Shown in pieces: positions 33,740-44,297 of a DNA stretch of 64,000 nt. The stretch's first letter is position 1; the number at the start of each line of letters is the position of its first letter. The notes beneath the pieces are model-generated. The model worked only from the letters and a program-made list of their open reading frames with translations. It searched no databases and was not told the DNA's origin. This DNA is from UBA7446 sp038143535 (GTDB lineage: Bacteria; Bacteroidota; Bacteroidia; Flavobacteriales; Flavobacteriaceae), in the NCBI GenBank assembly GCA_038143535.1, contig JAYQMD010000001.1, forward strand, positions 248,001 through 312,000, in the 5' to 3' direction. The position numbers and the translations under genes were made by a program.

Positions 33740-36174
33740 TTACTTCTTAATGAATCGTATGGATTTTGTTTTGCCCTTAGTATTGGAAACATGTATAAAA
33801 TAGATTCCTGTATCGAGCTTTGATACGTTAAGCTTTAATTGGTTCGTTTTTCTTTGTTGTTGAACGGTTTGTTTTCTCCCCAATACGTCGTAAATCGCAA
33901 TATTTTCTTCATTTGTAAGGTTAATAAGCGTTAACATATCTTTTGTGGGGTTGGGATAAGCATAAACGGTGTTTGCTTGCGTAGGATTGTCTGGTATAGA
34001 AAGTCCAACTTGATACTCATAGGCACCAATATCAACGATGTTACCTGTAGTGCTGAAATCAACTTCACTAGTGCCTTGAGTAACAAGTGAAAAATCATCA
34101 ATGTAGTAGTCAACACCTTGTCCACCACTTACTGCAGGCCCTTTGACATATAAAAAGCTTTGATCATTTTGAGTTTGTGTATAATTATCTGTCAGTAGTA
34201 CCCAGTCATTTGCTGTGGCAGTTGTACTGGCTAAGTTTGTGTATGTGTCTACGTTTTCATCCGCAGTTACTCCGTTGACAGTTGACTTGACCGTGAGCTG
34301 TACAGTACCGCTTCCTTCAGCCAATTTCACCCAAACATAAAACGTGTAGCTCATGTCAACCTCAAGGAGGCTATTCAAAAATATTCTGGGGCTGTGGAAG
34401 TTTTTTGTGCGTGCGCTGGTTTTTAGGCTTTTGCTACCTGACTTTGCAGTTTCTGAGGAGCTCGTTACGATTGATCCAAAATTTGACCAGCCACCCGCAT
34501 TAGTTTCAAAACTACTTGACGATATTACATCTGCATTTTCTGGAACAACAGGCCTCGAGTTTCCAAGTATATCTTTGGTAGGGGAATAGTCTTGGTTACC
34601 TGCATTAATGGCTGGTGAACTTTGCTGTAACGAAAAATCTGTTCCATCAAGATAACCTGCCCAACCTGCAATAGTAGAAGCATCATCGACCAAAGCAGGA
34701 GCACTCACAAATAATGGGTCAACATTAATTTTGTTTGCCGGCTCTTGGTTTCCTGGATATGCTACGGTACCGTTTAAAAAAATATTGTTTGTTGCAATTT
34801 TGGTTCCATCATTAGCATTTTCAACTATTTCAGTAGTATTAGGGTCATCAACAGTAAAAGGATTGTCAACATTATTTAACTTCAGTGCAGAATAATTGGA
34901 ATTACGCGTTACTACTATGTTATTTGCCACGGTTACATTATAGACATAATTAGCTATAATTCCAGCCACTTTTTGACCTCTGTGTGGTGGGTTGCCTTCA
35001 CTTACAGATATGTCTTGAATAATTTCATGCACGCCATTAAAGTAAATGGTGTTGTTTCTAATTATTGCAGAGCTGTAATTTGACCTGTCAAAATTTATTC
35101 CATTTTTTCCATTATTTACACATAAATTATTTTCAAATAAAAAAGTTCCTAAATACCCAGGTCTTGGATTGGTTTCACTCGGAGAGTGACTCCGCGTAGC
35201 ATACAGGCCTTGACCGTCTAAAATTGTAGTATAATCCGCGGCACCGTATTTTTCACTAGGGGTTGTCCATTATCAGGTAAGCTAGCCATATAAAATGGAA
35301 TTCTATTCCAGTTGTTATAGACCGTATTTCCTCGCATAATCATTTTTATGTCAGTAGTATTTTCCTCATCTGTTGTAGCTATTGTTTCGGCAAAAACTAT
35401 GGCACTTGAAGCAGATGAAGTCCACCACGTTGTGTTGTAGACGGTATTATTTTCAATGGTAATATGATCACTATCATTAAACCTGATTCCAGATCCAGGA
35501 GTGTTATGAACAATATTGTTTCTAATAATTACATGATGATGGGCATCATATCCTCCCCAAATACCTTTTCCTGAAAAATAGCCAAGGTTGTTGTTTCTTA
35601 AACCATCTTTTTCGTTGAGTGTGATTCTGTTACGACGATTCATTATGGCTTGTGAGTAGTTTATTGATTGCGAAGGCCCTTCAACTTCAAACCCCTCAAC
35701 TATAATATAGTTAGCATCAGCCCCAAGCTTTATTCCACCCTGGCCATTGAAAAATATCTTTGGAGTATGATTAGGGTAGTTTTTAAGTGTTATGTAGCCA
35801 TCAACAGCATTCCCAGCTTTATTTATTGTTACCACATGAGGGTTATTTAAATCCGAACCACTATTATAAACATAGCTATTCCCAGCTGAATCAACAAGGC
35901 CATTAGTATCCTCATAGAATGAAACAACTGGGGTGTTTGCGTTTTCATCTCTATATTCCCCTTCCATGACAAAAACGGTGCCGCCAGCACTGACTGCGGC
36001 AATGCCTCTGTTGATGGTTGCAAAAGCATTTTCCACACTTAGACCAGTATTGCTATCAGAGCCATTTTCACTCGAAACATAATAATCCTGCGCCGCCAGG
36101 CTAAAAGCAGCAAAACAGATCATGAGCAAATGGCTAAGAAACCAACGTTTTTGAACGTGAGATTGTCGTATCAT
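33740..36174 (-). CDS. T9SS-exported right-handed beta-helix protein with CBM4/9-like domain (frameshifted)
   Basis: One gene broken by a single-base frameshift; if repaired it encodes about 811 residues. The first part (36174-35218) has a signal peptide (SLAAQD), a DUF1565-like opening (YYVSSENGSDSNTGLS) and parallel beta-helix coils with Asn ladders (IIRNNIVHNTPGSGI, ITIENNTVYNT). The second part (33740-35032 and upstream) continues the coils, then a CenC/CBM4-9-type beta-sandwich (SSSFETNAGGWSNFG...YYIDDFSLV) and a T9SS sorting tail (AYPNPTKDML). The break lies at 35249-35253: a run of five A on the coding strand, where six would restore KKYGAADYTTILDG. Many such helices are lyases or pectinase-like hydrolases, but no catalytic residues could be assigned. 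Confidence 0.8.
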
Positions 36175-36375
36175 TTTTATTTTTTATAAAATTTCAGCGT
36201 GGCAAGCCAATTATGGCTAAGTTATCACAAACAAATACCATCAAATAAAAGATTTGTGCTAAATGCTGTTAAATATGTGTAATTCACAAAATGAAGATTA
36301 TAATAAATATAAATAACAGTACTATTATTTATTGATGACACAAATGTTTTAGGGAATAATTCAAAAGTTGTAAAA

Positions 36376-36402
36376 ATTGCGTGACAATATTGAATAAATT
36401 TA
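36376..36402 (+). promoter_or_regulatory. Candidate promoter of the SusC-to-sulfatase operon
   Basis: A TTG (36377-36379) and TAAATTTA (36395-36402, one mismatch to TAnnTTTG) are about 15 bases apart, some 20 bases before the SusC start. The match is weak, as expected for an HTCS-activated promoter. The 250-base gap before susC holds no gene that I can see. Confidence 0.25.
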
Positions 36403-36421
36403 CTTTTCAAAATTACAACCA

Positions 36422-39400
36422 ATGAAAAAACTAATATTTATATTCTTACTAATTCCTGTATTTGCTTTTTCGCAGGGCAAAATCATCAGTGGTGTAGTAA
36501 ACGATGACATGGGCAGTCCGCTTCCTGGTGCTACGGTACAGGTCAAAGGCTCAGAATCGATAGGTTCTATTACCGATTTTGATGGAAAGTTTACTATTGC
36601 CATCCGAGATGGAGAAACAAAACTCATTATTTCTTACGTTGGTTTTGTTGAACAAGAAATTGAGATAGAAGGCCAAAATAATCTTTTAGTTTCCTTAGAA
36701 CAAGACGTTTCCGAGTTGGAAGAAGTGGTCGTTATAGGCTACGGTACGGTACTCAAAAAAGATTTGACGGGATCGGTGTCGTCTGTTAAAGTTAGTGAGA
36801 CCATTTCACGCCAATCCACAACCGTGGATCAACTTCTTCAAGGTAGAGCTGCTGGAGTTCAAGTAACACAAAACGCTGCTAATCCGGGTTCTGGAATTAG
36901 TGTTCGTATTCGTGGTACAAGTAGTTTGCGTGGAAACAACGAACCACTCTATGTTGTAGACGGTATTATTATTTCTTCTGCAAGTGAAGATGTTGTTGCC
37001 ACTGGGGGTAACAATACAGGACAGGAACAACAAAACGGTCTGAATGGTATAAACCCAAGAGATATTGAAGATATTCAAGTGTTAAAAGATGCATCGGCAA
37101 CGGCCATTTATGGTTCTAGGGGTGCCAACGGGGTAATACTTATCACCACAAAAAAGGAACGCCTAACCAGGTCAAGACAAATTTCTTTGCAAACACATCT
37201 ATGAGAAGTGTTACAAAAACATATGATGTGCTAGATGCATTTGACTATGCGCGTTACCGAAACGAATCTAATTTAAGAACAACTACTACCCAGTTTCCTG
37301 CCTTTCATATTGAGGGCAATCAGTTGTATCAAATTATAAACAATGATGGTAACGTTTCCATTTCGGACACACCTGTAACTACGGTAGATTGGCAAGACGA
37401 ACTGCTAAACATGTCCACGAGTTTAAGTGTTGGTGGTTCTGTATCTGGCGGTAGTGATAATGGAAACTACTATTTATCTGCTGGCTTTAACGATCAAAAA
37501 GGTCTGGCAAAAAATTCAAGTTTTAAAAGTGGTGACATTCGCTTAAACTTAAACCAAACATTGGGCCCTAAAATTAAAATTAATGCACGCCTCAGTGGGT
37601 TTTTTAGTGCGACAGACTTTGCAGAGGGTGGTGACTTGATTGGTGGTTCAAATCAGAGTTTCATTCGAAACCTACTTTCTTTCCGTCCCATACTTCCTGA
37701 CGGTTTAGAAGATGCGGAAAACATTGATGATTTGGGTATTTCAAGTCCATACTCTTTTATTGATGACTTTGAAGATAAGTCCAATGAAAACAGATTCTTT
37801 GGGTCTTTAACAGCAACTTTTGACTTAGGTCTTAAGGGCTTAAGTTATCAAATCAGGGCTGGTGGTAACATCAGAACTAAGGAGCGACGTAGATTCTACG
37901 GACTGACCACTTTTGTAGGCTTAAATGCAAACGGTAATCTTCAATTATCTGATATGAACGCCTCATCTTTTCAGGTTGTAAACACATTGCGTTTTAACCG
38001 AACATTTAATAGAAAACACCGTATCAATGCGGTTTTGGGACTTACGTACGATCAGCGTACAACTAAAAACATGACCTATGTGGTTCAAGATTTTGTGACC
38101 CTAGAAAAAAGAACAGAACAACCTTTCTTAGGACAGGTTGTTTCAAGCCCACTAGCAAACCTAGACCGTGAAACCAAGTTGTTTTCTATTTTGGGACGCG
38201 TGAATTATGCCTTTAACAATAAATACATTCTAACTGCTAGCTTCCGTAGAGATGGAGTTTCTAAATTTTTGGAAGAAGAACGATATGGTCTTTTCCCATC
38301 TGTTGCACTTGCTTGGAACCTTCACCGCGAAAGCTTTATACAGAACATTGACGCCATTGACCAATTAAAATTACGTGTTGGTTGGGGTCAAATAGGGAAT
38401 CACGGAATTGGTGCTTATGGAACCTTATCCAACTATGGAATTAATTCCAGTGTTTTGTATGGAACACCAACCAATGGGACAAGTGTTCCTTTGATTTTGA
38501 ACAACATTGCCAACGCAACATTGACATGGGAAACAACAGAGCAATCCAATATTGGTGTAGACTTCTCATTTGCTGATGGTCTTGTTACAGGTACTATTGA
38601 TGCATACGACAAAACAACCAAAGACTTATTAATTAACTCCAATATTGCTCCCTCAACTGGCTTTAACAACTTGCTGGTCAATAGAGGTGAGTTGTCAAAC
38701 AAAGGATTGGAAATTGCATTGCAATTTAGTCCTATTAACACCGACGACTTAGACATTAGTTTTGGAGGTAATATTGCCTTTAACGAAACGAGAATTCAAG
38801 CACTTTCTTCACAATCACTTTCATCTGTACTGATTGATGGGAGTTATCAGGACAGGCGTTTCTACTTGGGGAACACCATCAGTAGAGGTAATTATTTTAA
38901 GTATCCTGCCAATATCTTTATTGAGGGCGAAGAAACAGCACTGTTCTATGGATTTGAGACAGATGGTATTTACCAAACGGGCGATCCCACGATTGGAGGC
39001 GCACAAGCGGGTGATGTACGTATTATTGACCAAAACGGCGACAATGTAATTGATTTATCGGATAGAACAGTCATCGGAAATCCAAATCCAGACTACACTT
39101 TCGGAATAAACCTTTCTGTTCGATACAAAGCATTCTCATTGAGTGCACTTGTTAATGGCGTTTATGGGAATGATATTATTAATGGAAATTTAATACAAAT
39201 GGGTAATGCTGAAGGATTGTTCAGAAATATCTTAAGCGATGCATATCACGGAGCTTGGCGTCCTGAAAAACCTTCAAATAGCTACCCACGTATTGGGTAT
39301 TTAGGAAATGACGGTCCAGAATTTCTCGCTATTTCTGACCGATACGTTGAAGACGGAAGTTATCTACGTTTAAACAACGTGACACTTGGGTATGATATTC

Positions 39401-39594
39401 CTATCAACCAAAATAACACCATTAAAGGAGCCAATATTTATGTAACTGGACAAAATCTGTTTACGCTCACTAATTATAGCGGCTATGATCCCGAAATTAC
39501 CAGTTTTATGTGGACCGGCCTTATAAACGGTGTTGACTGGAACGGACCTCCAAACTCAAGGAATATTTTAATCGGATTAAACCTAAACTTTTAA
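36422..39594 (+). CDS. susC: SusC-like TonB-dependent glycan importer (single-base frameshift)
   Basis: About 1057 residues if repaired, the usual SusC length. Signal peptide to about 18; CarboxypepD_reg domain about 20-105 (KIISGVVNDDMGSPLPGATV); TonB-box-like ELEEVVVIGYGT; plug domain about 115-235 (RIRGTSSLRGNNEPLYVVDG, DASATAIYGSRGANGVIL). Frame changes at 37150-37155, where ACA-AAA-AAG ends the first frame and the barrel continues in the -1 frame (KKGTPNQVKTNFF, then MRSVTKTYDV). A seventh A would restore the frame. The barrel ends in a Phe-terminated strand (ILIGLNLNF). It would import oligosaccharides with the SusD encoded 4 bases downstream. Error, true mutation and -1 slippage are all possible. 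Confidence 0.9.
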
Positions 39595-39598
39595 TATC

Positions 39599-41170
39599 AT
39601 GCTAAAATCAATTTTAAATAAGCTAAGAAAATTTCATTACAAACATATTGCAATGTTAGTATGCCTTTTGTTTACTTCATCCCTACTATTGGTTTCATGT
39701 AACCTAGAGGAAGATCCTCCATTCTTGGACAGTACAATGTATAATAATCCCCAAAGTGCAGAAGCGGCCCGAGATGGGATATACGCAGCATATGCAACTT
39801 ACAACAATCAGGAGCAACGCATGTTTGTTGAAAATGGGTTTTCAGGTCTAATGGTCACACGAAGAGGGGGTAACAAACTTACATCTGTATGGATGAATAA
39901 TGTTATGAAATTAAATCCTACGGAAAATGTTGACACACAAAATACTTGGATTGGATTGTATCGACTGGTCTCAAGGTCAAATGCTGCTATTTCTAATGCT
40001 TCATACGATGCCACATCAACAGAGACTGATCAAATTAGAATAAACGATGTTGCAGGTCATGCTTTCTTTTCTCGTGCTTGGGCCTATTTTTCCCTTACAC
40101 GATTGTGGGGTGATGTTCCGGTTTGGACAGGTCTTCCCGATTCAAACAATACGCACAAAGCTAAGTCCCCTTCAAAAAAAGTGTATCAGCAAATAATTGC
40201 CGATGCCACTGAAGCAAAGGCACTGTTAAATGGTTCGGCAGGTCTTGGCTTTCCAAAAGCCCATGCCGCGCGCATGTTGCTTGCAAAAGTTTATATGCTA
40301 TTAGCAACCAACCCAAGCCTACAGGCAGATGGCATGTCTGAAATGGATTATTGGAATATGGCTTATCAAGAAGCAAAAGTAGTTTATGATTCAGGAGATT
40401 TCGCACTTGTTTCAGATTATGCCAGTTTATTTGATGGAAGCAATGAAAACTCAACAGAATCAATTTTTGAATTGCAAATCGCTCAAGACGCGGCTAACTC
40501 TCAAATGGGCCGTAACTACACACCTTGGAAATATAAGGCAGGTCAAGCCTTTGGGTGGTTTGGTGTTTCGGCAGATGTGTATGACTATCACGTAGCACAC
40601 TATCCAGATGATCCAAGGTTAGATGCTACATTTTTGCACGAATACACTCGCGCAGATAACGGTGGCACAGTTAGAACGTACCCCTCCAATCCAGGCAGAA
40701 GTGCTTTTGGAAATGCACATCCGTATTTATTTAAACATGCTGAGAAGGACAAAACACACACAAATCAATTTAATAGCCAAAACCTGATTGTTTACAGGTA
40801 TGCAGATTTGATTTTAATGCGGTCTGAAATATCCAATGAAATGCAAAATGGAGAAGCACTGGGTTATGTCACTGAGGTTTTAGATCGTGTTGGCCAAACG
40901 CCACACGCAGGATATATGGGTGACCAAGCAAGCTTTAGAGATGCCATAATGGATGAGTATCGCTTTGAGTTACTTGGTGAAGGACTTGACTCATATAACA
41001 ATAGAAGAAGGGGGTATGCTTACTTTTTGGAAAATACCATTAACAGACACAACAACAACCCAAACTTCAAAGCATCTGTAGACGTGTTGCTTAACGATGT
41101 TGAGTCAGAAGTGATGCATCTAAACATTCCACTTATTGAAATAAACAACAACGAACTAATAAACAACTAA
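39599..41170 (+). CDS. susD: SusD/RagB-family glycan-binding lipoprotein
   Basis: A 523-residue surface lipoprotein that caps the SusC barrel and hands over glycans. Lipobox LLVSCN gives Cys34. TPR-like helices carry the family landmarks: AEAARDGIYAAY, TWIGLYRLVSRSNAAI, AHAFFSRAWAYFSLTRLWGDVPVW (the RA-x-A-x(3)-L-x-R-x-(Y/W)-G-D-(V/I)-P element), ARMLLAKVYMLLAT, and the C-terminal YRFELLGEGLDSYNNRRRG that marks RagB/SusD proteins. It follows susC by 4 bases. Ligand identity, a sulfated xylo-oligosaccharide by context, is inferred. Confidence 0.95.
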   Translation: MLKSILNKLRKFHYKHIAMLVCLLFTSSLLLVSCNLEEDPPFLDSTMYNNPQSAEAARDGIYAAYATYNNQEQRMFVENGFSGLMVTRRGGNKLTSVWMNNVMKLNPTENVDTQNTWIGLYRLVSRSNAAISNASYDATSTETDQIRINDVAGHAFFSRAWAYFSLTRLWGDVPVWTGLPDSNNTHKAKSPSKKVYQQIIADATEAKALLNGSAGLGFPKAHAARMLLAKVYMLLATNPSLQADGMSEMDYWNMAYQEAKVVYDSGDFALVSDYASLFDGSNENSTESIFELQIAQDAANSQMGRNYTPWKYKAGQAFGWFGVSADVYDYHVAHYPDDPRLDATFLHEYTRADNGGTVRTYPSNPGRSAFGNAHPYLFKHAEKDKTHTNQFNSQNLIVYRYADLILMRSEISNEMQNGEALGYVTEVLDRVGQTPHAGYMGDQASFRDAIMDEYRFELLGEGLDSYNNRRRGYAYFLENTINRHNNNPNFKASVDVLLNDVESEVMHLNIPLIEINNNELINN

Positions 41171-41173
41171 AAA

Positions 41174-42817
41174 ATGAACGTTTCAAAATATTTACTTTCA
41201 GCCTTCTTCTTGTCCATGATTTTTATCGTTGGATGTGAAGACAATGACGATATACAGCGTTACGAACAAGAGGTTTTAACCACAAGCGGTAATCCGTTAA
41301 CGTACACCAACGTTACAAGTTATCCTGTTGTTGGTTCGATTGCAAGCAGTACGCCAGCAGGTGATTTTGATACACCTTTCCGTTATCGCTTGTTAAATGC
41401 TACCTCAACCACAGGAAGTAGTTTTACTGAGGCCGCTTTTACTGTCGACGGAGATACAGGTGTTGTAGCTTATGGCAATGCAGGTAATACCATTACGCCT
41501 GGTGTTTACAGTGTTGATGTTGGTGTAACCAATTCAAATGGAATGGCTATTCACGGCGGGGCATATGAACTAACCATTTTGGATGTTCCTGTCCAGCTAA
41601 ACATTGATGCAGCGCAAGTTAGCGCTGGTATTTTCGAGCAAGGCGTTATGGCTACAGTGTCATACACAGATACATCAATAAGTGGCTCAGACGTAACATC
41701 AGTAACCTACGCACTAGTAGAACCTCCAGTTGGATTTACAATGAACGCTACAACTGGAGCAATTTCAAAAGTAAATGGTGCTATCTCAGGAGAAAACAAA
41801 TTAACTGTCCGTGCGACTACAAATACAGGAATAATTGTAAAAGAAAACATACTTACAGTTAATGTGGGTGCCCCACCAACCATGCAAATGGTTCAAAAAG
41901 ACGGCACAACTGCACTTGTTAAGGCCGTGGTTTCACCATATACACCCTACACAACGGCGACTCCTGTTGTAAACGGTATGAGCCCAACACAGTGGGAAAT
42001 CTTATTTCCAAAATCACTTGTTAATAGCGATCCAGATGTGTCACTTGGTGAAACAGCAATTGACTTTTCTGCTTCATTTAGCGTTGAAGAGCCTTCAGGC
42101 AAAATATCTATTGCGGCTGACGCTGATCTTCCGTCTGGCTTGCATACACTAAGTTTAAAAGCTACTAATGCTACAGCTAACGAATACACATTTGAGGATG
42201 TATTCACCATTGAGGTTGAGTCTCGTTGGGAAACAACTCCACTTTACGAAAACGATTTGTCAACCCTTGACCAAATTACTTTGCATCACTTAGATAGTCC
42301 TACTTCTTATTTAGCCTCTACTACAAACCATGGCAAAGCGAAAGCGCCAGCAGTAAAGTTTCAAACGATAAATGGCGCTAATAATGCTGACCGAAAAGAC
42401 GCAGCAATGGAGCTTAAAATACCAATAACTGATGCTACATATAAAAAAGTAAGAATTACTTTTTATGAAGCATTTGGATATAATAATTTCTTTAACCAAA
42501 GGCACGCAAGAGAGCTTTACAGCTATCAAGCAGCTGATGATGCTGTACCACCTCTATCTCCTGACTCCTGGGATATAATGATGGATATAACTGATAGCTC
42601 TTGGTCAGGTTCGAGTAGATGGGGTACAATAGGCCCTGATGTTACAACTTTTAACAAGGTTGAAAACAAAGTTGTTGATCTGGTTTCAGGAACTCAAAAC
42701 CTGTATTTTTTCTTGAGGTTACATAGAGTTGATGACACACATCCAACGCAAGGTCAATGGCTTTTGAGAAATTTCCTTGTTGAAGTTTCCAAAGCTTTTC
42801 CTGCAGAAGAAAATTAA
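41174..42817 (+). CDS. Putative surface glycan-binding lipoprotein (SGBP)
   Basis: A 547-residue lipoprotein (IVGCED, Cys21) encoded 3 bases after susD, the classic place of SusE/SGBP-type binding proteins. Three Ig-like/cadherin-like repeats are suggested between about 30 and 350 (strand patterns such as LTYTNVTSYPVVG, TSISGSDVTSVTYALVEPP, LTVRATTNTGIIVKENILTVNV). A separate C-terminal domain, about 355-547, is rich in aromatic residues (YENDLSTLDQITLHH, RITFYEAFGYNNFFNQ, SSWSGSSRWGTIG, YFFLRLHR) and is the likely ligand-binding module. I do not recognise a named CBM. Role in holding the polysaccharide at the surface is inferred from position and anchor. Confidence 0.7.
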   Translation: MNVSKYLLSAFFLSMIFIVGCEDNDDIQRYEQEVLTTSGNPLTYTNVTSYPVVGSIASSTPAGDFDTPFRYRLLNATSTTGSSFTEAAFTVDGDTGVVAYGNAGNTITPGVYSVDVGVTNSNGMAIHGGAYELTILDVPVQLNIDAAQVSAGIFEQGVMATVSYTDTSISGSDVTSVTYALVEPPVGFTMNATTGAISKVNGAISGENKLTVRATTNTGIIVKENILTVNVGAPPTMQMVQKDGTTALVKAVVSPYTPYTTATPVVNGMSPTQWEILFPKSLVNSDPDVSLGETAIDFSASFSVEEPSGKISIAADADLPSGLHTLSLKATNATANEYTFEDVFTIEVESRWETTPLYENDLSTLDQITLHHLDSPTSYLASTTNHGKAKAPAVKFQTINGANNADRKDAAMELKIPITDATYKKVRITFYEAFGYNNFFNQRHARELYSYQAADDAVPPLSPDSWDIMMDITDSSWSGSSRWGTIGPDVTTFNKVENKVVDLVSGTQNLYFFLRLHRVDDTHPTQGQWLLRNFLVEVSKAFPAEEN

Positions 42818-42901
42818 ATTTAATAATTGTGTTTTGCTAATGACACAATTTGTTTGATTAAATAAAATCTAGTTAGCAATATTAATTTAATATTTAAATT
42901 T

Positions 42902-43930
42902 ATGAAATACATTTATACACTATTAATTTTTTCACTTTCATTTGTTGCATATGCCCAAGAAACACTAATTGCAGTTTGGGATTTTAATAATAACGCTGTT
43001 GGTGTTACAGAATTTAATTCTGATTTCTCAACCCTAAATGGTTCCGCCGCTGTTGGTGATAACAACCTTGGCTTTTTTGGGGGTGCAACTGATCAAGTAG
43101 GTGATGGTCATGACAACGCAAGAACGTTAACTCTTAAAGTTGGAGGTAACGGATTTACAGGAACGTATATGAAACCATTAGCATTAACGTCAGCGGATTT
43201 AGTTGATAACAAGCTGCATATGTCCATTTCTTTTAATTCTATAAACATTGCTGATGGTAAATTATTTAAAATGTTTTTAAAAGGTCCAAACTCATCTAAC
43301 GCTAATAACCAAGTTCAGAGAGCAATTGGAATATATTTAGATCAAGTAAATGGTGTTATTCAGGTTAAAAAAGTTGGGCCAAACAATTCACAGTATGGTG
43401 CTGCAGCAATTGTTGGTGACTTAGGCGCTACTTACGATCAATCAATTACACTTGGTGTGACACTAGATTGGAACGCAAAAACTACTGATTTTTGGATTGG
43501 TCAACCAGGCGGATCAGATGGTTTACAAAATGCAAACAATATATCAACTGGGTGGACTACAGCAACTGGTGATGCAGCAGGTTATATTTTAGATCAGCTA
43601 CAATTTCAAGTTGATCTAGTAGATAGTTCTGTAGAAGTAGATCAAATCAAGTTTTCTACAGGGTCTTACGTAAACACACTTTCTAATGATAACATAATTA
43701 ACGAACAAAATTTTGTAAGTATGTACCCCAACCCTACTAATGATTATGTAATATTTAATGGGATTCGAGATGAATCAAAAGTGGACTTATTTAATATAAC
43801 AGGCCAAATTGTAAAATCATTTGATCTAGTATCAAGCTTGGATCAGGTAGATATTAGTCATATTGACAAAGGAGTTTATTTTGTGAGTGTTAATAATGGA
43901 GAGTCAACAATTAAACTTATTAAGAAATAA
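42902..43930 (+). CDS. T9SS-exported beta-sandwich protein of unknown function
   Basis: A 342-residue secreted protein. Signal peptide to about AYAQE (residue 19-20); a beta-rich domain about 20-255 beginning LIAVWDFNNN, the usual start of concanavalin/LamG-like folds in flavobacteria, with KLHMSISFNSINI and FQVDLVDSSVEVDQIKFSTG; and a T9SS type A sorting tail from about 268 (SMYPNPTNDYVIF...GVYFVSVNNGES). No catalytic residues are evident. Its place after SusCD/SGBP suggests a second, secreted glycan-binding protein. The 84-base gap before it could hold a processing site or internal promoter. Confidence 0.65.
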   Translation: MKYIYTLLIFSLSFVAYAQETLIAVWDFNNNAVGVTEFNSDFSTLNGSAAVGDNNLGFFGGATDQVGDGHDNARTLTLKVGGNGFTGTYMKPLALTSADLVDNKLHMSISFNSINIADGKLFKMFLKGPNSSNANNQVQRAIGIYLDQVNGVIQVKKVGPNNSQYGAAAIVGDLGATYDQSITLGVTLDWNAKTTDFWIGQPGGSDGLQNANNISTGWTTATGDAAGYILDQLQFQVDLVDSSVEVDQIKFSTGSYVNTLSNDNIINEQNFVSMYPNPTNDYVIFNGIRDESKVDLFNITGQIVKSFDLVSSLDQVDISHIDKGVYFVSVNNGESTIKLIKK

Positions 43931-43940
43931 ACTTTTAAAC

Positions 43941-44297
43941 ATGAAAAATCTATTAATATTTTTATTTACAGCTGGGATGTATATCTCAACTCATGCTCAA
44001 AACTATACTCAATTCCAAATTAAGCGTGCGACTATGTTTTCAACATATGTTGCTGAAAAAATGGAGTTGAACGAAACACAAGAACAATTTGTTTACGATG
44101 TTATGCTTGCAAGAGTTTACAATTCCAACGAGAGAATTAAAAGTCAAAATTTAACTGTTCAAGCAGACAAACAAGTAGTTTACAAGTCTGAGTATAAGAA
44201 GGCACAAGAAAAATTAGCAGCTGAGTTTGGAGCTAAAGAAGCTAGAAAAATGATGTCCTTAAGTAATGAGGCACGAAAAAATGCTGATAACAATTAG
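43941..44297 (+). CDS. Small secreted helical protein of unknown function (Spy/CpxP-like?)
   Basis: A 118-residue protein with a clear signal peptide (to about HAQN). The mature chain is entirely helical and charged, with MELNETQEQFVYDVMLARV followed by Lys/Glu-rich helices. This 'L-T/N-x-x-Q' opening and composition recall the periplasmic Spy/CpxP chaperone family, but the similarity is by eye only. The ATG at 43941, 10 bases after the previous stop, was chosen; an upstream in-frame ATG at 43887 would lie inside the neighbour. It is embedded in the operon between a secreted beta-sandwich protein and the GH5 enzyme, whose start overlaps its end. Confidence 0.6.
   Translation: MKNLLIFLFTAGMYISTHAQNYTQFQIKRATMFSTYVAEKMELNETQEQFVYDVMLARVYNSNERIKSQNLTVQADKQVVYKSEYKKAQEKLAAEFGAKEARKMMSLSNEARKNADNN

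Noticed and set aside
36422..39594. Two separate genes, a plug protein and a receptor lacking its plug
   Set aside because: The frames join at one homopolymer, the total length equals a normal SusC, and the second part starts in mid-fold with no signal peptide.
43887..43940. Longer N-terminus for the small helical protein
   Set aside because: It would put 18 residues before a perfect signal peptide and lie wholly inside the previous gene.
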